The notes below the pieces were generated by a model that saw only the letters and a program-made list of their open reading frames with translations, had not been told where the DNA came from and did no database searches. Of a stretch of DNA of 64,000 nucleotides, positions 1 to 10,803 are shown in pieces. This DNA is from Mytilus galloprovincialis (taxonomy: Eukaryota > Mollusca > Bivalvia > Mytilida > Mytilidae). Positions within the stretch are counted from its first letter, which is position 1; each line of letters begins with the position of its first letter. The position numbers and the translations under genes are program-made. The stretch is taken from assembly GCF_965363235.1 (NCBI RefSeq), contig NC_134849.1, positions 49,050,122 through 49,114,121 of the forward strand, in the 5' to 3' direction.

Positions 1-495
1 GAGGCAGCGGCTGACGCGATAACCACTGTGTGGGCAGTATGAGAAACTTGTACTAACTCAACAAAGAGGAAACCAATGCTTTTAAAAACTTCCTCATAGT
101 TGACACTGATATGTAATGGTAGTTTTATTGCTCTTTTGGTGGAAATGACACCACAAAATGAGATTTGTCTCTGGATTAGTACTTATGATAGACAGCGATA
201 TACATAAACTTTACCACCCTTTGTACTTGCTAACTTACAAATAAAGCGTATCGTGTGTGTCATAAATTGTGCATTAGTATGTAATCAGTATTGTTCATAG
301 ATTTAATATCCAGTAGTTGAAGGGTTAAGGATATGTATTTTCATTTTGCTGTATGGCAACAACCTGTATGTATTTGCTAAAAAATATTGCAAAAGAGGGC
401 AAAGATGTCACACATTTCCCCAAAATTTTACCATAGTAGAATTTCTATCCCCTGGAGTGATACCTTTTCTGAAACTGTTTACAACTTGACATATA
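1..495. repeat. dispersed repeat family B, copy 1 (cut by window edge)
   Basis: About 490 bp that aligns by eye, in the same orientation and at roughly 85% identity, with 7730-8225. Shared landmarks include TGGTAGTTTTATTGCTCTTT, TAGTACTTATG and CCCCTGGAGTGATACC. A more diverged piece with the same last landmark lies at 46570-46720. It has no coding capacity that I can see. The left end is outside the window, so family type and termini are unknown; a non-autonomous DNA element is my guess. Confidence 0.6.
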
Positions 496-830
496 TCTAT
501 CAAGAGATCAAGAGTGCATTTCTTTCTAACCAAAGTTTGGTAAACGTTGTGTGCCGTTTGTTATAGTTTGTTAAACGTAGAAGTAGAAGTAGAAACAAAT
601 GCATCGTTTAATCAGAGTTTGCTGACCCTGTTTAAACTTGTCAAAAACGCATGCACATTTTGCTGTTATTTGAACTTATTAAGCGGAGAAAATAGCCTCC
701 GTAGAAGATGTTATAGACACAGAGGACATCGCTCCTCTATGCATATTTAATTTGATTGGCAGTTCTTCATCTTAATCAGATGGCTGTATGAAGATAGTGA
801 TGATAAAGCCTTTTCTTTTTTTTAAAGAGG

Positions 831-973
831 TATGCTCTTGCTTGTAATAACTCAAAATATGTCTAAATTACTCAAATTTTCTTTCATAGCTGTTATTTCA
901 ATGAAAGAAAGCAAGGTGATACGTAAATTTCAGTAATTTTAGACATTGTTTTGAGTTATAACAAGCAAGAACA
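831..973. repeat. inverted repeat, ~40-bp arms
   Basis: The left arm (about 834-873, GCTCTTGCTTGTAATAACTC onward) is the near-exact reverse complement of about 932-972 (ending GAGTTATAACAAGCAAGAAC), with a short AT-rich loop. A weaker outer match (GCATTTCTTTCTAAC at 513-527 and its complement near 1001-1015) suggests the arms belong to a larger snapback element of roughly 500-1050. Open frames here are incidental. Confidence 0.55.
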
Positions 974-1189
974 CGTTTAGATAATTGATTTAATGTTAAA
1001 GTTAGAAAGAAATGCATTTCAACTAACAAACGACGAAAGACAAACTGTAGACGCTTTTGCAGCGAGTGTATAGTTTGCTTTCGTCTCATTTTTGTGTGAA
1101 ATTACATAAAAAATTCCAATGAAAAATAAAAATGAATGTCATGTGACTTATAGTAGTTACTAATAATTTCTGTGTGTTGTTTGGTGTTC

Positions 1190-1650
1190 TGTGACGAGCT
1201 GTCTCGTTGGCAATTGTACCACATCTTCTTTTTTTATACTACAAACAGTTCTGGACAAACGGAAAATACCGACAGACAAAACAGACAATAGTCCATAAAA
1301 CAGGTAAAATATAATCCTGATGTTCTTATAAACCAACTTTGAAAGTTAATTCAGTCATCAGCAGTCTAATAATGAATGTTATTTCACACTTACTTTCATA
1401 TTTGAAAAATCCACCGATGCCAAAATTGCAGGATTTTCTTCCCTTCCGGAACATTTGAGATCTTCCCAGGTTTTGTTTGGTTACGTGTTGCTAAGTTTTT
1501 AGTTTTCTATGTTATGTTACATTTTAGTGTTGTGGCGTTGTTCTCCTTTTATATTTAATGCGTTTCCCTCGGTTTTAGTTTGTTACCCCGATTTTGTTTT
1601 TTGTCCATGGATGTATGAGTTTTGAACAGCGGTATACTACTGTTGCTTTT
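1190..1650 (+). repeat. fragments of common mussel interspersed repeats
   Basis: 1197-1238 carries the GTTGGCAATTGTACCACATC tail typical of the window's most frequent repeat family. 1495-1650 carries TTTTAGTTTGTTACCCCGAT and AGCGGTATACTACTGTTGC, which recur at 12960-13060. The frame at 1594-1944 runs through this repeat and is not taken as a gene. Confidence 0.5.
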
Positions 1651-1929
1651 ATTTATGTGGACTGCTGTTTGTCTTCTCGTCGGTTTACGTGTTTTGCTAT
1701 GGCTGTGTCGGTTTGTTTTCGACCTTTGAGTTTGATTGGTCTTTTGGTGTCTTTTGACTCTCTTTTAAAATGTTACCGCTCCTTGCAAAAGTTAAGATAC
1801 GTACTGTACTGGAATTTTTGTACAGTTAAAAAAATGATGCCAATATATTTTTGCGAAAGCAGAGTTATGAGAGTTAACTTCAGATCTGCACACACTTTTA
1901 TAGAATCGTGTAGCAGCTATGTGTTCTCG

Positions 1930-2720
1930 TGTATGGCCGAGTAGAGATCGAAGAGTGGTCGAATGTGGTCGCGAAGGGATCAGGTATTCGTCGAATTGGT
2001 GTGGGATAAAATAAATATAGAAGTCGAAGTGATCTAGAAGCGATCGGGAGTTGGTCGAGCTAATCAGGAAATGATCGGAAATTAGTCGAGCAAAGGTCGA
2101 AATGATCGAGTACTGATCGGTAAAAATTTTGTATTCCAATCAAACTCGATCTCTACACGATCCTTTCCCGATCAATTCGACCATTACTCGACGAATTCTC
2201 GATCTCTTCTCGAGTGAATTGCTTCTCAATCCTTACTCGAATGTTTTTGACATGTCAAAAACTCTCGGGTAGAAAGTCAGATCGATGAAGAGCAAGGTAG
2301 ACTATCCCGAGCATGCTTGTCGATTGAGTCAGACCAGTCTCCCGATCACGTAATTTGTCATGATCGGGCTTGATCGAGTTGATCTGATAGGCAGTGTAAA
2401 CCTAGCTATTGACAAATTTCCACCACCAAGCTCAACTCAATTCTTGATCGGGCCTGTTTACGACTTCTACCCGACCACCATCTGACTGTACATGACCTTA
2501 ACTCGACCATTCACGACTCCTTAATGACTTCATCACAACTCCATCCCGACAACAAAATGAATACTTATTAGATAATTCCGATCAATTCACGATCTTTACA
2601 CGATCTTTACTCGACTAGCTAGACCAAGTAAACTATTCACGATCTCAGCCTGATCTGGACCATACCAGATCAACCTGATCGTATATGGGTCGTCGGGAAA
2701 TTCGGGAAATGGTCGGGTAT
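1930..2720. repeat. GATCG/CGATC-rich palindromic element
   Basis: The left part (1930-2120) is dense in GATCG, GGTCG and GTCGAG words. The right part (2140-2710) is dense in their complements CGATC, CGACC and CTCGA, so the segment folds on itself at many places. GGCAGTGTAAACCTAGC near 2391 looks like an element-terminus motif. I could not fix clean termini or a target duplication. It resembles, in style but not sequence, the elements at 48456-51170. Confidence 0.4.
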
Positions 2721-2744
2721 GCACATTTTTTAGCATAAAAACGT

Positions 2745-2905
2745 CCGCATTTTTTTATTCCCGCCGCTTCGGAGTGGGCATTAAGTGTTACCCTTGTCCG
2801 TCCGTACGCACGTACGTCCCAACATGACCCTTTATAATGTTATATATGCTAGCTGGGGCATTATCAGTGTCCCATGGACACATTTTCCGTTTATTTAGTT
2901 ATATT
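2745..2905 (+). repeat. fragment of a GTCCGTCCGT-bearing repeat
   Basis: GGGCATTAAGTGTTACCCTT followed by GTCCGTCCGTACG resembles 5585-5640 (GGGGGCATAGTGTTTAACAT, then GTCCGTCCGTC). It is a shared interspersed repeat, here truncated. Confidence 0.4.
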
Positions 2906-3049
2906 CAGTAGAAGATCCGATGAAATTCATACGTTTAAGATATCTTCATAATAATAAAGCAATTGGATTTGCTGGCAAGGTGCATCTTCGCTAGCCAAAG
3001 GTTACGATCCACTTTTATGGAACGCCGCAGCTGTCTTATGTGGAACTCT

Positions 3050-3550
3050 GATATTACTTTATGTTGTTTTATCATTACTTAATAATAGTTTGTCTTTATT
3101 TGATATGGTTTTGACATTACGTAATGATGTTTTAATATAACTCAATATGAATAGTCATTACTTAATGCTATTTCGATATTACACGATATGATTTCGTATT
3201 GACTTGATATAAATTGTCATTACTCAATATGGTTTTGTCATTACTCGATGTGGTTTCACCATTATTTAATATGGTTGTGTCATTAGTCAATGTGGTTTTA
3301 CCATTACTTGATTTGTATGTGACTTAACGTAATGTAGTTGTTTCATTACATGATGTGGTTTTGTTATTTCGTAATGATGATTTGTCTATTCTTTATATGG
3401 TTTTAACATTACGTAATGATGTTTCAAAATTTGACCATTTTACACTACTTGATGTGTTTGTTTCATTATTTGATGTGGTCTTGTCATTCTTTGATGTGGT
3501 CCTGTCATTCTTTGATGTGGTTATCCCCTTACTTGATGAGGTAAAACCAC
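3050..3550. repeat. degenerate minisatellite, TCATTACTTGATGTGGTTTT-like unit
   Basis: Loose repetition of words such as TCATTACTTAATATGG, TCATTACTCGATGTGGTTT and TTGATGTGGTCCTGTCATTC at a spacing of roughly 20-40 bp. Units are strongly diverged. Both strands stay open at 3355-3626 because of this repetition; I do not accept either frame as a protein. Confidence 0.55.
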
Positions 3551-4688
3551 GTGACCAATTCGGAAAACCCTGTTCTATTTTTAGATAGATTTCCATATTG
3601 TATGTGCCTTGAATGCGTTTGGCCATCCATCTAATTAGTGTTCAAATTAAAGTTCGGGTTACTGTTTGAGTTAAACTTTTAGTTAGTTTTCGAATTCAAG
3701 TCAATACATACTTATAATTAAAGTTCTAGATAGCATTGAGTTTCGAGTTGGACTTCGAGTTCGAGTCACATTTAAAGGCAGAGTTCTAGTTGCAACTTTG
3801 AATTTGAGTTACTTCTTGAGGTAGAGTTTGAGTAGGATTCGAATTTAAGTCTAATTTTTATTAATTAAGATTTCGAGCTGAAATTCGAGCTATTTTATAT
3901 GTCTTTTTGAGTTTGTAATTGAATTTTCTATCGCCGGGAACAAGGGCTTTTGCTCGGGCTTCCGAAAAGAGGGCTCCGGGATATGCGTACTAAATAAACA
4001 ATGTTGCAGTATACAAAACGCAACATAGGAGTTGAAACAAAGTTAGATGTGGTGTGATTGCCAATGAGACAACTATCCACCAGAGTTTTACTTAAATGCA
4101 GTGGATGTAAGAAATCATATATCGGCAACCGTACAGCCTTCAACACTCCGTATAGTCAGCTACAAAAGGCCACCGTGCACAATGTGAAAAAAAATATATT
4201 TTTTAACAGGATTTCAATATGTCGTTTGTTTAATGTGCTTTGGATGGGTATCACCAAAGTTAAAAATCAAATTAAAGTTCGAGTGGTTGTCAGAGTTATT
4301 TGGTGTGAAAAAAGGGAACGGCAGACAATAATAAAAAAAAATAAAATCCTAAAAATTTTACAGTATTTCGGACATAATTGGGATATCCCAAACCACTTGG
4401 TCCTGTAATTTGATCTATAAGTTTTCAAATAGAAGCAGTATTATAATAAATTTATATAAAAGTCCACGGAACGCTGTGTCTCGCCTGATATTGCTGCTTT
4501 CAGTGTAAAAGCGTAATGTTGATGAGCTGTACATTCATCGGTCAAAAAATATAAAAAAAAAAAGTTTTTCTGTAGATGCTTTTTCTAGATATTGAAGAAA
4601 TTCTCCTATACAAGTTTTAAAACACTTCATGGATGTAATAAATTTATCAGGTCAAAACAGTTTAATTCGGTTTTATTTTACTAAAACA

Positions 4689-4778
4689 AAACTCTATGGT
4701 TTTCAACAATGAGCAAAACCCATACCCCATAGTAAGCTATAAAAGGTCCCGAAATGACGCCACTTTCGATGACGTTGT
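4689..4778 (-). repeat. common mussel repeat fragment
   Basis: TTCAACAATGAGCAAAACCC followed by CATAGTAAGCTATAAAAGG matches, as I remember it, the interior of the same frequent mussel repeat whose other end carries GGTATGATTGCCAATGAGAC. Only this part is present. Confidence 0.5.
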
Positions 4779-4954
4779 TGTGTCTCACTGCCGCTACGTT
4801 TATGTCGCAGGCTCGACACAAATCAAAAGACTAATACGTTTTCGTTAAAAAAAAAAACAACTCACACTTAAGTCACAGTAAAATCGGAGGAGGGGGGCTC
4901 GGACTAAGCGATAAAGCATCAATACTATAAAATAAGAAGTCTCTAAAAAAAAAT

Positions 4955-5235
4955 AATGATCATTTGAACATATAAAATTGAGAATGGAAATTGGGAATGT
5001 GTCAAAGAGACAACAACCCGACCAAATAAAAAACAACAGCAGAGGGTCACCAACAGGTCTTCAATGTAGCGAGAAATTCCCGCACCCGGAGGCGTCCTTC
5101 AGCTGGCCCCTAAACAAATATATACTAGTCTAGTGATAATAAACGCCATACTAATTTCCAAATTGTACACAAGAAACTAAAACTAAAATAATACAAGACT
5201 AACAAAGGCCAGAGGCTCCTGACTTGGGACAGGCG
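4955..5235 (-). repeat. interspersed repeat family G, copy 1
   Basis: Reverse-complement match to 63540-63860: GTGTCAAAGAGACAACAACC, GGGGCCAGCTGA-type and AGAGGCTCCTGAC-type words occur in matching order. A short third piece is at 26108-26175. It lies inside the spacer of the 3629-7362 inverted-repeat element. Confidence 0.6.
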
Positions 5236-5579
5236 CAAAATATACGAATATCAATCTTTTTAGTTTTAATCAATTGAATTCTCTGATCTACCTCGCACTA
5301 ATTGAAAAATAAACTTTTTGGAATATCTGTTTCACATGTGACGGCGATCATGTTCCTTCATCTTTAACTCGAATGTGAATTTCCAAATAATACCACATCA
5401 CTCGGTTTGTAATTTCGCAAATAACACGACGGATGCCACACGTTGAGAATAATCTCCTTACCTTTCTAGGGAACCCGAGATCACCCCGATGGATTTAAAT
5501 TACCCAGTCATACCACCTATTGAGCCAGCCAATTGAAATGTTTTTTTAAGCCACCGCAACTTTACAGCAATTGCAAGTT

Positions 5580-5960
5580 GGGGGCATAGTGTTTAACATT
5601 TGTCCGTCCGTCTTTCCGTCCCATTATGGGTATATACATGTAGTTATTCCGCATAACTCCTACAACAGTTTGAATCCTAGGAAGTTTTCTCTTTACTGTC
5701 TGTTTGTACATATATGTTGAAGGTGTGCTGTATGTGGTCAGGGTTTAATTTTTATTAATATGTGCTCTTCGGGAGAAAGTTGAACTTTGTTATTTTTGGG
5801 AAATTTTTCTTGCATAAGTAGGGCGTTTCCAGATAACTCCTACTACAAATTGAATGCTAGGAATTTATCACTCTGCTAGCTGTTTGTACATGTATTGATG
5901 GTGTGCATGTGGTCAGGGTTTTTTTCTTTTCATTATTTTTCCTTTTATGGGAGAAAAATA
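5580..5960 (+). repeat. imperfect tandem duplication (~190 bp unit)
   Basis: Two successive units share CATAACTCCTACAACAGTTT / GATAACTCCTACTACAAATT, GAATCCTAGGAA / GAATGCTAGGAA, CTGTTTGTACAT, GGTGTGC and GTGGTCAGGGTTT. The preceding GTCCGTCCGTCTTTCCGTCC is a bivalve repeat hallmark. No coding content. Confidence 0.5.
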
Positions 5961-6299
5961 ATGAACTTTGTCCTTTTTGGGGTACAAGCGGTTCAATGAG
6001 TGGAGTGCGGGGCATCGATTTGTCTAGTTTACATTTTTTTCTCATGTTGTGCTGTTACACTACTGTTACAGTTCGATGTTCTCTCACATACATGTTAAAC
6101 TCCGCCACGTGCACTTTCTTTATGTACCTGACCCAAGTCAGGAGCATGAAGTTCAATTTTTGTCGTTGTATACATATGTGTCATATTTGTTTTTTTTTGT
6201 AAAATAGACCGTTAGTTTTTTCGTTTGAATTTTTTTCACATAGTGCATGGTGGCCTTTTTGTAGCTGACTATACGGATTTTGGAAGGCTGTACGGTTGC

Positions 6300-6846
6300 A
6301 TACCTGCCAAGTTTTGAAAGTGCCCATGGGGGTTTTAGTGTGCGACAACAATTTCAAAGGTTACAATTCTTTGCGACGACTATTTTGCGTGTGCTGTTTT
6401 GTGGTCTAGAAAAAGTGTCATATTTGTAAGATGAGCTTACATGCCTTTTTTTTAAGTTTATTTGCATGATTCTAGTTATTATATATTAGTAGAAGAGATG
6501 AACATGTAGCTGCAAGACCAGGAATTAATTTCATGTGTAAGGATATTAAATAATTGTTGACTTTTCCAATTTAAAATAATGCACAAAGAAAGACCTTTAT
6601 CAGGTTGGTATCCCCTCAATGTAAGGACATTAAAAACCACTTTTTACGTAAAAATGAGCACATATTCATATTATTTGAAGAAACTTTTCCCAAAGAATTA
6701 TACATCTTATGATTATCTGGTACATGTATAATATAGTCAACACATGTCAAGAGATTTGGGTATGTTCTTGGCCTAATATATCAGGTATATCTTCTTTATT
6801 TTTCAAAATAATTGGTCCCTGCATTTAGAAAAGTAGTTCTAAATAT
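6300..6846. mobile_element. insertion interrupting the right inverted arm
   Basis: The left arm of the surrounding element is continuous where the right arm jumps from TGTACGGTTGC (6290-6300) to CGATATATGATTTC (about 6877 after GGGTTGT). The intervening sequence begins ATACCTGCCAAGTTTTGAA and has no counterpart in the left arm. GGTTG occurs at both edges and may be the target duplication. The family is not recognised. Confidence 0.45.
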
Positions 6847-7729
6847 AATGTCGGAATTTCCATTTTTTTCGGGTTGTCGATATATGATTTCTTACATCCA
6901 CTGCATTTAAACTCTGGTGGATAGTTGTCTCATTGGCAATCACACCACATCTAACTTTATTTCAACTCCTAGGTTGCGTTTTGCATACTGCAACATTGTT
7001 TATTTAGTACGCATATCCCGGAGACCTCTTTTCGGAAGCCCAAGCAAAAGCCCTTGTTCCGCGATAGAAAATTTAATTACGAACTCAAAAACACATATAA
7101 AATAGCTCGAATTTCAACTCGAAATCTTAATAATTTCTAAATGAGACTTAAATTCGAATCCAACTCAAACTCTACCTCAAGAAGTGACTCAAATTCAAAG
7201 TTGTAACTAGAACTCTGGCTTTAAATGTGACTCAAACTCGAAGTCCAATTCGAAAATCAATTCTAACTAGAACTTTAATTATAAGTATGACTTTCATTCG
7301 AAAACTCACTCAAAGTTTAACTTAAACAATAACCCGAACTTTAGTTTGAATAATAATTAGATCACAGGCACTTGGCTCAGAAAATGTTTTTCCTATATAC
7401 CTTAATGTATTAAAAGTCGATTAAAAAACATTCAAATTGTCACTAAATATAGTCGTATGTAAAGACTTTTAACAGTTGCACAATAAGTACGTGGTAAACT
7501 TTCTACATTTACACGTGATCATGTTATAGGCGCTTTTTGATTGGATGCACTGAGTTTCGACTGCAACCAATGAAAATCATTACCTTGTGTCTCCGAAATT
7601 ATATTTTAGTCCGCCAAGGATGGAGAGGAGGGAAGTGGATTGTAAGAGAGACAGGTTAATAGCTGTGACGGAGCTTGTAGAGTGCATAGAAGACGAACAA
7701 GATGGTGTAGACAGCAACGGGTGCAGAGA

Positions 7730-8225
7730 AATTTGGCTGACACGACGACCACTGCATGGGTAGTACGAGAGACTTGTGCTAACTCAACAAAGAGGAATCC
7801 AATGCTTATAAAAACTTTCTCATAGTGGACACTGATATGTAATGGTAGTTTTATTGCTCTTTAATCTTTGGAAATGACACCACAAAATGTGATTTTTCAC
7901 TGGATTAGTACTTATGTTAGATAGCAATCAATATAAACTTTGCCCTCCCCATTTCCTTGCTTTCTTACAAAAAAAGCGCACTGTTTGTCAAATATATGTG
8001 CATAAGTATGTAATCAGTATTTTTCATAGATTTGATATCCAGTAGTTGAATGGTTAAAGATAATTATTTTCTTTTTTGCTGTATGGCAACAACCCGTATG
8101 TATTTGCCAAAAAATATTTCAAAAAGAGGGCAAAGATGTCACATATTTCCCCAAATTTGACCCAAAGTAGAATTTCGATCCCCTGGAGTGATACCTTTTC
8201 TGACACAGTTTACAATTTACATATA
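7730..8225. repeat. dispersed repeat family B, copy 2
   Basis: Full-length counterpart of 1-495 in the same orientation. At its right end it passes directly into sequence of the family found at 23219-25671, so the two families are fused or nested here. A frame at 8076-8318 crosses the junction and is not a gene. Confidence 0.6.
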
Positions 8226-8720
8226 TCTACAAAAGTGTCTGACAAAATGATATCTATCATAGAAAATTTTCCACCTGTAAAAACATTTCAAGGTCTGCGC
8301 AGTTTTCAGCAAAACTAAAAGGCGTCGCGCAGGTATTTAGTATTTATGCTTATACGCATAGCAATTGTTTTAATAAAAGGCGAAACAAACAATTTTAGAT
8401 ATCATTTAAAAAACAGAAAATAGTACTTAGGTTCTAAAAAATAAATTGACATTAGTAGATATTTCATAATTGTAGTATAACGTGAATTAACGAAAATTAT
8501 GGGAAAAAAGTCTGTTAATGGGTTGGACAATTAAAATTGTGTCAGTTAAGAGTTATTTAGCCACGACAATAGTTGTGCTACCTTTTTGTTTTCCCATTGA
8601 AAAAGTTAAGAATGAGATGTTCTTGAATAAAAAAAACAAATGACAATACGGTGCAACAGTATCCTTCTAGTAAGAGCACTTTTATTTTGACTTTCTTTGC
8701 ATTTTATTGAAAGGTGATAG
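8226..8720 (+). repeat. fragment of the 23-25 kb TIR element family
   Basis: Reverse complement of 25030-25530. Shared words include AAAACTAAAAGGCGTCGCGC, TATGCTTATACGCATA, GTCTGTTAATGGGTTGGACA and AATGAGATGTTC. It lacks the GGCCGACACTCGG terminus seen at 23219/25671, so it is a truncated or internal copy. Confidence 0.65.
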
Positions 8721-9283
8721 TTCTACCCAAGATTGCATGAGGTCTTCACTATAAGAAAACAAAGTAATATAGTATGTATGAGTTTTTAGGTATTAGTCAA
8801 ATTCTTTGATCATTATGAAGCTGTCATTTTGAAATCAACTACAATTTATAACTGTCATTGTGTGAGTTATAACTCAATTGTAAACATATATATACGTTTC
8901 AATATGAAATGAAACGTCAGAGTATTCAAACGATGAACAATCATATATTTTCATCCACTTCCGTGTACAAAATCAACTCTTCCGATTAACTTTATTATAC
9001 AAAATCCGATAATCTAAAAAAGTTCCAGGGCATGCGTCAACCTGAGTGCACGGACATTTTACGAGGTGATCAAAAAGAATTTTTTCGGCTATCTATCCTT
9101 ATACTGTCAACTCTAAAATTACAAAAGGTGGTAAATTACACACATATACACCAAGGAAGTATTCAAAAACATCGATCTCGAGAAATAGACAAAAATTGGT
9201 ATTTCTTCATTTGGAAACACTGGTCAGCTGTGCTGACCATCCGCCATGTTTGATCATATAGCAACATATAAACAACCTAGATA

Positions 9284-10789
9284 ATGACCGAGTTAAAAAG
9301 TTTACACTTTTTCATGGTCTGCTATAAACTACTTACCATCATCTTCATCATAAATACATATAAAAGACAAAATGACCAATATAGCGATGAGATTAGAAAT
9401 ATAGAGTCAACATTATTCCAGACAACGACTATCTGGCTAGACCAAGATCCCATTTTAGAATGGTACATGTCAATTGGCCTTCATAAAAAGAGCAACTTAA
9501 AATACTTCATCTCGAAAACATCAACACAGTCATTTGGACTGTTTTCATTGATTATTCTCTCTGGGGATATCCAACAGAACCCTGGACCCATACGATACCC
9601 ATGTGCCATTTGTAGTAAACCTGTAGCCAAAAATCACCAAGGACTACAATGCGATGAATGCGATACATGGGTACATGCAAAATGTGACGGTCTCACAAAA
9701 GAGGACTACAAGAAATTCCAGAACAGCCATAGCTTAGTATTTCAATGTCCCCAATGCAGACTCCTGACATTCACAGATTCTTTTTTCATGAATGAATCAA
9801 ACACAGTGAGTACCAGCAACTCATTCGAAACACTATCTGACTCTGAGATTGAGAATGAAATTCCAGCTGAAAACACCACCCACCAACATACAACTTATTA
9901 TAATCGCAACCAAATGAAAATCAAGGTTATAAACTGCAGAAGCCTAATTAGCGACAGGAAAAAAGTAGAACTTCAAAACCTGATTGAAACACACAAACCA
10001 GACATCATACTTGGGACAAAATCTCACCTGGACAACACTATAGCCAGTAGCGAAGTATTTCCAGAACAATTCCAGAATCATTACAGAAAAGACAGAAAAC
10101 TAGGAGAAGGAGGAGTATTTATAGCTGTTGATAACAACTACATCACAACAGAAATATTGACTGGAAGTGATTGCGAAACAGCATGGTGTACGAACAACAC
10201 CCAGGGACGACAACCCCTATACATAGGTACCTTCTATAGACAGCCATGCAGCGACATAGAAAAACTTGAAGAACTTGAAAAATCTACTAACTGCATTATG
10301 GATACAAGCCAAAACCTTCCAAATGTCATACTAGGAGGAGATTTTAACCTGCCACATATCAACTGGCAAACAACCAGTGTAAATCCTAACCCACAGTATG
10401 GAAAAGCATTAAATGAAAAGCTTATTGAAATCTCGAATAACAACGACATGAACCAAATGGTAAATGAACCAACTAGAGGACAAAACAAACTAGACCTACT
10501 CATGACAACCAATCCAGGACTTGTAAGTAAAATCGAAGTACATCCTGGAATGAGTGACCACCAGGTAGTCATAGCACATATAGATATGAAAGCCAAAACA
10601 TCAAAAAAGAAACCAAGAATGGTGCACCTCTTTAAAAAGGGCGATATGAATGGACTCAAAGAAAACATCCGAGACAACTTTGAAAACAGAATGAACAACA
10701 TGGAAGAAAACACTGTAGAAGAAAACTGGAATACTTCAAAAACATCATACTACAAGCAACTAAAGAATTCATCCCACAGAAAACCATAG
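9284..10789 (+). pseudogene. LINE ORF, N-terminal part: 2A-like motif, PHD finger, endonuclease
   Basis: 501 residues are open. Residues 1-25 include a hydrophobic stretch. GDIQQNPGP at 94-102 matches the 2A ribosome-skipping consensus (DxExNPGP) except that Q replaces E. C107-x2-C110 ... C123-x2-C126 ... H131-x2-C134 ... C155-x2-C158 is a PHD/zinc-finger pattern. The endonuclease starts near residue 212 (KIKVINCRSL), and carries GGDFNLPHINW and GMSDHQVV, the D-N and SDH motifs of the exonuclease-endonuclease-phosphatase fold. In the usual G-T-E-S motif the residue is K here (ILGTKSHLD), so the catalytic glutamate appears lost. The next LINE segment continues in another frame from 10804. Confidence 0.85.
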
Positions 10790-10803
10790 GTAGTAAACAA
10801 CAT

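Larger units (their letters stand above)
3629..7362. mobile_element. 3.7 kb element with long (~0.6 kb) inverted arms
   Basis: 3629-4195 is the reverse complement of the sequence spread over 6230-7362. Paired landmarks include AAAGTTCGGGTTA (3650) with TAACCCGAACTTT (7330), CTACCTCAAGAAGT (about 7173) with its complement near 3810, and GCAGTGGATGTAAGAAATCA (4098) with its complement near 6885. Arms start at CTAATTAGTG and its partner near 7360. The right arm is split by about 545 foreign bases (6300-6846). The spacer holds other repeats and no transposase frame. It is either a non-autonomous inverted-repeat transposon or an inverted segmental duplication; the foldback-like shape favours the former. 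Confidence 0.6.

Noticed and set aside
1594-2139. Overlapping frames of about 115 residues on both strands
   Set aside because: They run through a common repeat fragment and the GATCG-rich element; composition is biased and no family is seen.
3355-3626. Frames of 77 residues on both strands
   Set aside because: Both arise from a degenerate minisatellite; simultaneous openness on opposite strands marks repetition.
8226-8720. A full second copy of the 2.45 kb TIR element
   Set aside because: Only about 500 bp matches and neither GGCCGACACTCGG terminus is present, so it is recorded as a fragment.
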